Made by a program: the position numbers and the translations under genes. Below the pieces are notes generated by a model. The model was given only the letters and a program-made list of their open reading frames with translations. It was not told the origin of the DNA and searched no databases. From positions 248,001-312,000 of the forward strand of contig NZ_QMHQ01000001.1 of the NCBI RefSeq assembly GCF_003313325.1: a DNA stretch of 64,000 nucleotides. The letters run 5' to 3'. Every line of letters begins with the position of its first letter. Within the stretch, counting starts at the first letter, position 1. Shown here one piece after another: positions 58,785-64,000 of the stretch. Origin of the DNA: Pedobacter namyangjuensis (GTDB lineage: Bacteria > Bacteroidota > Bacteroidia > Sphingobacteriales > Sphingobacteriaceae).

Positions 58785-60011
58785 TTATACTAATTGTTTT
58801 AATGCAATTTCAAATGCGGTACTAGATAGGTTTGTTGGCTTGTTAGCGCTCTTGTAAACTGCTTGTAGTGCCTTCTCTATAATTGATGAAGCATCAGAAA
58901 AGATCGCATCATCGCTCATTTCTACGTTACGTTGCATTAGGTAAGCAAAAACTCTTGCCATGCCACAGTTTGCTATAAAATCTGGAACAACAGCCACATG
59001 ATTATCAGCATATTCCATAATACTACCAAAGAAAATTTCCTTGTCGGCAAAAGGTACGTTTGCACCGCAAGCAATAACCTCTAAACCTGCCTTAATCATT
59101 TGGTCTACTTCTTCTTGTTTTACCAACCTAGAAGCTGCCGCCGGAACAAAAATCTCTGCGCCTACATTCCAAATTTTTTCGTTTGCCTCAGCAAAAGGAA
59201 TTAAATTATCGGATACCAAGGTGTTGTTAACGCGGTTATTGAAAAGATTTTTAATTTCTTGCTCGCTAAAACCATCAGTATTAATTAAACCGCCAACGCG
59301 ATCGATAATACCAACAACTTTTACACCGTGTTGCGCCAAATAATATCCCGCGGCAGCGGCAACATTACCCCAGCCTTGTATAATTGCTTTTTTACCCTTT
59401 AATTCTCCGCCCCAGATATTATAATAATGTCTAATAGATTCTGATACACCGTAACCTGTAATCATATCGGCCACTTTGTATTTCCTTTTTATGTCTGGTG
59501 TATAGGCTAAATCTTCGAGCACTTTTGAAACGCCATAACGTAATTGGCCAATTTGGTGTATGCGTTCGTTTTCTCTTGCTTGGTAGTGCCCGTTAATTAC
59601 ACCTTCTTGCGGATGCCAAAGGCCATAACTTTCGGTAATAGGAATAACTTCGTGTATTTCGTCTATATTTAAATCGCCACCTGTGCCGTAGTAACTTTTT
59701 AACAAAGGCATAACCGCTTTATACCAACGTTCTAAAACTTCTTTTTTACGTGGATCTGCAGGATCAAAGTTTATGCCTGACTTAGCACCGCCAATTGGCG
59801 GACCAGAAACGGTAAACTTAACCTCCATGGTTTTGGCTAGGGATTCAACCTCACGTTTATCCAATCCTTTACGCATACGTGTACCGCCACCAGCAGCGCC
59901 ACCACGCAAGGAGTTTATTACAACCCAACCTTCGGCTTCAGATTCTTTGTCTTTCCACTCGAAAACAATTTCGGGTTGTTTTTCTTCGTACTTTTTTAAT
60001 AAGTCTTTCAT
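58785..60011 (-). CDS. Glu/Leu/Phe/Val dehydrogenase
   Basis: This 408-residue enzyme deaminates an amino acid with NAD(P). GPPIGGAKSGINFDPADP holds the catalytic Lys, GGDLNIDEIHEV the substrate-binding loop, and MITGYGVSESIRHYYN and AIIQGWGNVAAAAGYYLAQHGVKVVGIID the Rossmann fold (GxGxxA-like). IACGANVPFADKE is the late family motif. Substrate choice (Glu or branched chain) cannot be told. A TATCTTTG element lies at 60095-60102 upstream. Confidence 0.93.
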   Translation of the reverse strand: MKDLLKKYEEKQPEIVFEWKDKESEAEGWVVINSLRGGAAGGGTRMRKGLDKREVESLAKTMEVKFTVSGPPIGGAKSGINFDPADPRKKEVLERWYKAVMPLLKSYYGTGGDLNIDEIHEVIPITESYGLWHPQEGVINGHYQARENERIHQIGQLRYGVSKVLEDLAYTPDIKRKYKVADMITGYGVSESIRHYYNIWGGELKGKKAIIQGWGNVAAAAGYYLAQHGVKVVGIIDRVGGLINTDGFSEQEIKNLFNNRVNNTLVSDNLIPFAEANEKIWNVGAEIFVPAAASRLVKQEEVDQMIKAGLEVIACGANVPFADKEIFFGSIMEYADNHVAVVPDFIANCGMARVFAYLMQRNVEMSDDAIFSDASSIIEKALQAVYKSANKPTNLSSTAFEIALKQLV

Positions 60012-60092
60012 TTTCGTTCAGTTTTATAACGCAGAAAATAGCTTAAGCGAATTAAGCAAATTGAGCCATTTTAGCGATTAGATATTTGGTGC

Positions 60093-60102
60093 GGCAAAGA
60101 TA
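60093..60102 (-). promoter_or_regulatory. -7 element of the dehydrogenase-mscS operon
   Basis: Read leftward: TATCTTTGCC, an exact match to TAnnTTTG, 82 bp before the start codon at 60011. Confidence 0.55.
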
Positions 60103-60112
60103 GAAACAAAAA

Positions 60113-60140
60113 AACCTCCACGAGATTAATCGTGAAGGTT
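60113..60140 (-). terminator. Terminator of rplS
   Basis: AACCTCCACGA/TCGTGAAGGTT forms an 11-bp stem with one mismatch; the leftward transcript continues with TTTTTTTG. It lies 22 bp after the rplS stop. Confidence 0.75.
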
Positions 60141-60161
60141 AAATTTTTTATAATAAGAATA

Positions 60162-60509
60162 TTACTTTCTTAAAGATTTGATACGAGCTGCTTTACCAGT
60201 TAATGAACGTAGATAGAACAATTTAGCTCTACGTACTTTACCGTAACCGTTAACCTCTACTTTTTGAATGTTAGGCGAATTTACCGGGAAGATACGTTCT
60301 ACACCAACACCATTACTAATTTTACGAACAGTAAACGTTTCGGTTGCACCAGCACTGTTACGTTGAATAACAACACCTTGGTAAATCTGAACACGTTCTT
60401 TATTACCTTCGCGAATTTTATAGTGTACACTTACTGTATCTCCTGATTTGAAAGAAGGAAACTCATTTTTTGTGATTACCTGCTCTTCTACAAATTTTAC
60501 TAAATCCAT
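60162..60509 (-). CDS. rplS: 50S ribosomal protein L19
   Basis: This 115-residue ribosomal protein has the usual L19 motifs: [66 protein letters not shown] and [15 protein letters not shown]. Length is normal. The mRNA leader contains a hairpin close to the start codon (60527-60551). Confidence 0.98.
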   Translation of the reverse strand: MDLVKFVEEQVITKNEFPSFKSGDTVSVHYKIREGNKERVQIYQGVVIQRNSAGATETFTVRKISNGVGVERIFPVNSPNIQKVEVNGYGKVRRAKLFYLRSLTGKAARIKSLRK

Positions 60510-60526
60510 GTTTTTAAGCTATTAAG

Positions 60527-60551
60527 CCGATTTTTTGTTGTTTAAAATCGG
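60527..60551 (-). promoter_or_regulatory. Leader hairpin of rplS
   Basis: CCGATTTT and AAAATCGG form an 8-bp stem around 9 nt, about 17 nt before ATG 60509. TAATATTG, close to TAnnTTTG, lies just upstream (leftward strand), so the hairpin would sit at the very 5' end of the mRNA. It could be a translational control site, which is inference. Confidence 0.4.
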
Positions 60552-60713
60552 ACTGCAATATTAGGAAATTTATTTTAAAAATAAAAGTAGATTTTGAAAT
60601 TAATTTACTTTTTAACAATCCCGGTGTTTTCCACATTGCCCAAGTATTTATTTTTAGCACCCCAAAGGGGATTTTCGGCTATGCGCTTCAAACACAATAA
60701 TTTGCATTTTAAT

Positions 60714-61388
60714 TTATTTAAGTAAATCGGGCCTTCGCTCTTGCGTTCTTTTCAAAGCCTCTTCATGTCGCCAATTATTAATTTTAGCTTCGTGACCGCT
60801 TAACAGAATATCGGGCACCTTATGCCCACGCCAATCTGCCGGTCTGGTATAATTTGGTGCATCTAGCAGTTCTCCTTGAAAACTATCAGAAAGTGCTGAA
60901 GTTTCATCGTTTAAAACCCCGGGGATTAAGCGTACAACCGCATCTACCACCACCGCAGCTGGTAATTCGCCACCACTTAAAACATAATCGCCAATAGAAA
61001 TCTCCCTGGTTACAAAAATATCTCTAATTCTTTGATCTATCCCTTTATAATGCCCACATAAAATGATAACATTTTTTAATGTAGATAACTGGTTTGCTAT
61101 GGTTTGATTAAGTGTTTCGCCATCGGGGCTCATGAAAATTACTTCGTCATATTCTCTTTCGCTTTTTAGCTTTTCTATGCATAAAGCAAAAGGCTCTATT
61201 GACATAATCATACCACTTCCGCCACCGTAAGGATAATCGTCTACACTTTTTTGCTTGTTAGTTGCATAATCTCTAAGGTTATGAACCACAATTTCGGCCA
61301 CGCCCTTTTTTTGTGCACGTTGTAAAATAGAATGTGCAAAAGGACTGGTTAATAAATCTGGCAAAACTGAAATGATGTCAAAACGCAT
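60714..61388 (-). CDS. trmD: tRNA (guanine-N1)-methyltransferase
   Basis: This 224-residue SPOUT enzyme makes m1G37 in tRNA. It starts [22 protein letters not shown] and has the trefoil-knot SAM site [26 protein letters not shown] and [16 protein letters not shown], then [30 protein letters not shown]. In many bacteria trmD and rplS are joined; here trmD lies upstream of rplS with a 204-bp gap. Confidence 0.97.
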   Translation of the reverse strand: MRFDIISVLPDLLTSPFAHSILQRAQKKGVAEIVVHNLRDYATNKQKSVDDYPYGGGSGMIMSIEPFALCIEKLKSEREYDEVIFMSPDGETLNQTIANQLSTLKNVIILCGHYKGIDQRIRDIFVTREISIGDYVLSGGELPAAVVVDAVVRLIPGVLNDETSALSDSFQGELLDAPNYTRPADWRGHKVPDILLSGHEAKINNWRHEEALKRTQERRPDLLK

Positions 61389-61390
61389 AG

Positions 61391-61400
61391 CGCAAAGATA
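61391..61400 (-). promoter_or_regulatory. -7 element of trmD
   Basis: Read leftward: TATCTTTGCG, exact TAnnTTTG, only 3 bp before the trmD start codon, so the mRNA may be nearly leaderless. Confidence 0.5.
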
Positions 61401-61424
61401 AGCAACAAAAAGAAACCAGAAGTT

Positions 61425-61853
61425 TTATTGTTTATATTCCTCTACTTTTCGCCATATTTCTCGCCATTCTACTGTTGCGTATCCAGCTTCAACCTTTGTT
61501 CCGCCCTCGGTAATTAACAATTGGTGTTTACCTTCTGTTATAAATTTGTAGCTAAAGTTAAACGTCTTTCCTATGCGACTAGAATCTGCAGCAAACTTGA
61601 TGTTCTCCTTAACTTTTCCATCTACAAATTCTGCGAAATGTGCTTTACCTACTATGAAAGAGCCATTGGGCGTAGCTGCAATTTGTAAGTAATTTCCCTT
61701 TTCATCAAAAGTTCTAAGCACGTTGTATGCTGGTCTTTCGCCATTTGGTGTAGGCGGAATAGTTAGTTCCCAGACGCCCGCTAGCTTATCTACCTGTGCA
61801 AAAGCTAGGTTTGTAGCTAGTGTAATTAAACAAAGCATTAATAATTTTTTCAT
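61425..61853 (-). CDS. DUF4488-like (lipocalin-like) exported protein, paralogue 1
   Basis: This 142-residue protein has a signal peptide (MKKLLMLCLITLATNLAFAQ). KLAGVWELTIPPTPNGERPAY, TFDEKGNYLQI and EWREIWRKVEE resemble the lipocalin-like DUF4488 family: a GxW start and a WxExWRKxE end. It has a tandem paralogue upstream. Function unknown; small-ligand binding is likely for the fold. Confidence 0.8.
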   Translation of the reverse strand: MKKLLMLCLITLATNLAFAQVDKLAGVWELTIPPTPNGERPAYNVLRTFDEKGNYLQIAATPNGSFIVGKAHFAEFVDGKVKENIKFAADSSRIGKTFNFSYKFITEGKHQLLITEGGTKVEAGYATVEWREIWRKVEEYKQ

Positions 61854-61895
61854 ACTATCTTTTTTATTTTGAAAACGGTAAATATTTAGACGATA

Positions 61896-62357
61896 TTAAT
61901 TTTTCTTTATGGTTTCTACTTTTCGCCACAATTCGCCCCAAGCATAAGTATCTTTTCCATTAACTACTTTGTGCCCTCCTTGAATAGAAAAAAACTGGTT
62001 CCCTTTTGGATCATTCATAAAAGCACATTTTAAGGTCGATGTTGTATTTGCTAAGTTTGGACTTATAGAATAGTTGATGCTCTCTTTTAGAAGACCACCA
62101 TCCAACACTTCGATTTTTGCCGTTTGCCAAACCACAGTACCCTGTTCTGATACTTTTAGTTGAAGACAAAAACCTTGTTCGTCAAATACTTTGAGCGTGG
62201 TAAGAAATGGCTGTTTTGGAGCGTCTGGAGGGAGCGGTTGTTTCACAAATTCCCATGCACCAATAAATTTAGAAAGATCAATCGCTTGTTGTGCGATAGC
62301 ATTGTTCACAGAGATAAACAGCGATAAAATCGCGAAGTAGAGCATTATTTTTTTCAT
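61896..62357 (-). CDS. DUF4488-like (lipocalin-like) exported protein, paralogue 2
   Basis: This 153-residue protein has a signal peptide (MKKIMLYFAILSLFISVNNA). KFIGAWEFVKQPLPPDAPKQP, VFDEQGFCLQLKVSEQG and AWGELWRKVETIKKN align with the product at 61425-61853, although identity is moderate. I chose ATG 62357; a start six codons earlier is possible. The two genes are 42 bp apart and probably one operon. Confidence 0.8.
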   Translation of the reverse strand: MKKIMLYFAILSLFISVNNAIAQQAIDLSKFIGAWEFVKQPLPPDAPKQPFLTTLKVFDEQGFCLQLKVSEQGTVVWQTAKIEVLDGGLLKESINYSISPNLANTTSTLKCAFMNDPKGNQFFSIQGGHKVVNGKDTYAWGELWRKVETIKKN

Positions 62358-62448
62358 TATATCTGGTTTAGACAACTAAATATAATAATAATCGTTTAAT
62401 TAACGTCAATCAAACGATTATTCTGTTCCGACATATTTCATCAAAAAA

Positions 62449-62649
62449 CTAATCTCCTTCCTCTAAATCGAAAATTTCTTCAACAGGCACACTAAAAACC
62501 TTTGCCATTTTTAAAGCCAATACAGTTGACGGAACATACTTTCCAGATTCTATTGTATTGATAGTTTGACGAGAAACCTGAATCAACTCTGCCAATTCGG
62601 CTTGCGTTATATTTTTAATAGCTCTTTGTACTCTTAAATTATTTTTCAT
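62449..62649 (-). CDS. XRE-family helix-turn-helix regulator
   Basis: This 66-residue protein is a single HTH_3 domain: LRVQRAIKNITQAELAELIQVSRQTINTIESGKYVP, then LALKMAKVFSVPVEEIFDLEE. Many such proteins start directly with the domain (YozG/SinR-like short form). It overlaps the membrane protein gene upstream by 11 bp and is thus its operon partner. It probably binds the TTGACA/TGTCAA dyad at 63597-63612 and controls its own operon, which is inference. Confidence 0.92.
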   Translation of the reverse strand: MKNNLRVQRAIKNITQAELAELIQVSRQTINTIESGKYVPSTVLALKMAKVFSVPVEEIFDLEEGD

Positions 62650-63523
62650 AATTCATTCCCTCCTCAAAAGTATTTAGCTGTTTGTTGTTTCGAAATCTTA
62701 CGTATTCCATTCTTAACACAAAATAAACTAATAAAGAAAATTGTGCATATAGCATAAGAAATAAATAAAATGCCGAATAAAATAATAATGTTCCTAAAAG
62801 CAATACGCCGTAATTAAAATAAACAGCCAATTGCAGACTCTCTAATCTTTGTTGCATCACCATCTCATCTTCTATCTTATTTTTAGAAAACGACCAAACT
62901 AGAAGTCCCGTTATCATTACAAAATAGGAAATTACAAATAGCAAATCATTTGAGCTAAATATAATATTGTCCTTCGCTTCGAAGACAAAAACCGTTAAAC
63001 CAATTAACGTTAAAATTACACCGACCGAACGAAACGGCACATTTGGCAAAAATTTTGGTTTACCTACTACGAAACTATCCGCTTTAGCGTATTTTAAATA
63101 ATAATACCTAATGATAAAAATTAAGAGGGGCGAGAAAATATTGAGCTCCAAAATATGTTCGCCAACAAAAGGTATTTCTTTAATGTAATTTACCAGCAAA
63201 AAGCCAAAATTGTAAATAATGTAATAGATCATCACGCTCCAATACAAAGAATTAAGCCGCAATCTGGCTGTTAATTCATCTTCTTTTTTTCCTTTTGAAA
63301 AAGCAATAAATAGCAATCCTACAATTACTAAGAACACCGCAAGTTCATTTGTAAAATTCTCAAATGCATTTTGAAAAAGGTTACTTTTCTCTCGCATTTG
63401 AAATCCGAATCCGGGAATTTCGTAATTATGGAAGATGAACAAATACCCTAATACAAAACCAGGGATTACCATTAAATAGCCAACAATATTACACCATGTT
63501 GGAAACAAGAATTTACTTTTCAT
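62639..63523 (-). CDS. Membrane protein paired with the XRE regulator
   Basis: This 294-residue protein has about eight membrane helices arranged as two similar halves (LMVIPGFVLGYLFIFHNY and VILTLIGLTVFVFEAKDNI; the 'DELTARLRLNSLYWSVMI' and 'DEMVMQQRLESLQLAVYF' segments are equivalents). No family is named here, but membrane proteins of this kind often lie next to short XRE regulators in Bacteroidota. I chose ATG 63523, the second Met, before FLFPTWCNIVG; the first Met is at 63544. Confidence 0.8.
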   Translation of the reverse strand: MKSKFLFPTWCNIVGYLMVIPGFVLGYLFIFHNYEIPGFGFQMREKSNLFQNAFENFTNELAVFLVIVGLLFIAFSKGKKEDELTARLRLNSLYWSVMIYYIIYNFGFLLVNYIKEIPFVGEHILELNIFSPLLIFIIRYYYLKYAKADSFVVGKPKFLPNVPFRSVGVILTLIGLTVFVFEAKDNIIFSSNDLLFVISYFVMITGLLVWSFSKNKIEDEMVMQQRLESLQLAVYFNYGVLLLGTLLFYSAFYLFLMLYAQFSLLVYFVLRMEYVRFRNNKQLNTFEEGMNYEK

Positions 63524-63580
63524 TTTTAAATCTTTTAAGTTCACATTAGACTACAAGATTGCGCATCAAGTTTGTTTGAA

Positions 63581-63613
63581 CAAATGTAAAGTAAAATTGA
63601 CAATAATGTCAAA
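63581..63613 (-). promoter_or_regulatory. Promoter and dyad of the membrane protein/XRE operon
   Basis: Read leftward: TTTG (63613-63610) and TACATTTG (63588-63581), spacing 21 bp. TTGACA (63597-63602) and TGTCAA (63607-63612) form a dyad that covers the -33 box, a good operator place for the XRE repressor. Confidence 0.55.
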
Positions 63614-63652
63614 TATATTTTACTAAAAGATTAAATTATTTTACAAAATAGC

Positions 63653-64000
63653 TTAAATCGTCCACTGATCGTGGATTACTGCTACTAAAAAATAATCGTT
63701 GTTTTGTTTTTCGAACACTAACCGAAGACTAGACCAGTCCATTCCATTAAGTTTTTGATCGAAACCGCTAAAATGATAATCTAGGAACTGACTGTTTGGG
63801 TAAACCGATTTTAGATTATTAGTAGTATTACCTTGCTTAATAACCTCATTAAAGCCAACAGCTTCGGCGCTTAGGTAATCAGCATTATAAACAAATTTAT
63901 CAAGATATCCGGTTACGGAAAGCTTTATTGGCTCCCCAGTACCATCATAATTACCCCAAGTTAAAATCCATTTTTTATCTATCGCATCAAGAAAATCTTC
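63653..64000 (-). CDS. 3' end of an unrecognised protein (partial)
   Basis: A leftward frame of 115 codons enters from the right edge and ends TAA at 63655-63653. It contains WILTWGNYDGTGEPIKLS, YNADYLSAEAVGFNEV and ends VAVIHDQWTI. The pattern SGFDQKLNGMDWSSLRLVFEK suggests an exported beta-rich protein, but I recognise no family. The start lies outside the window. Confidence 0.7.
   Translation of the reverse strand, partial: EDFLDAIDKKWILTWGNYDGTGEPIKLSVTGYLDKFVYNADYLSAEAVGFNEVIKQGNTTNNLKSVYPNSQFLDYHFSGFDQKLNGMDWSSLRLVFEKQNNDYFLVAVIHDQWTI

Overview
The window looks like a chromosomal segment of a Sphingobacteriaceae bacterium (phylum Bacteroidota), most likely Pedobacter or a close relative. 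The reasons are the low GC content, many DUF-type Bacteroidota envelope proteins (DUF3078, DUF5916, DUF4397, DUF4488, CarboxypepD_reg-like domains, GldH), promoters of the Bacteroidota TAnnTTTG type instead of sigma70 -10 boxes, few Shine-Dalgarno sequences, and long mosaic intergenic repeats. I see no rRNA, tRNA, CRISPR array or complete insertion sequence.

Layout. Positions 1-660 hold the tail of an unrecognised gene, a collapsed RAYT (IS200-type) transposase and a cluster of REP-like palindromes. Positions 0.66-10 kb hold a SUKH-like protein, an AraC-type regulator, an S41 peptidase, metG, an LD-carboxypeptidase with a DoxX protein, and a large M14 carboxypeptidase. Positions 10-16 kb hold murF and the leftward operon holB-ricT-gldH-thioredoxin. 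Positions 16.5-21.3 kb are a rightward run: ruvX, an O-methyltransferase, two glucosaminidase-LysM paralogues, a CarboxypepD_reg-like protein, a tiny HExxH membrane protein and a DUF3078 protein. Positions 21.5-26.7 kb hold a DUF5916 protein and a BlaI/BlaR1-like pair with two BlaI-type operators. Positions 26.9-30.2 kb hold ffh and a ComM/YifB ATPase.

Positions 30.2-36.5 kb are the most distinctive region: a leftward RiPP cluster of the grasp-with-SPASM type. It has two double-glycine precursor peptides, a 17-bp hairpin, an ATP-grasp ligase, an unannotated 59-residue gene, a SPASM protein without the radical-SAM cysteine triad, a C39-peptidase ABC exporter and an HlyD-type adaptor. The three maturation genes are joined by ATGA start/stop overlaps, so the 59-residue gene is translated as part of the set and may be an undescribed component.

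Positions 36.8-45 kb hold a YtxH-like protein, a phosphoesterase flanked by two paralogous small acidic proteins, a TlpA-like thioredoxin, an ECF sigma factor with a fused anti-sigma/beta-barrel-like partner, a DUF4397 lipoprotein and a large beta-barrel protein. Positions 45-64 kb are mostly housekeeping: a membrane phosphoesterase, htpG, an M16 peptidase, def, an Nfu-type and an Mrp-type Fe-S protein, an AsmA-like/GT51 transglycosylase, hpt, psd, an MscS channel, a Glu/Leu dehydrogenase, rplS, trmD, two DUF4488-like proteins, an XRE regulator with a membrane partner, and a gene cut by the right edge.
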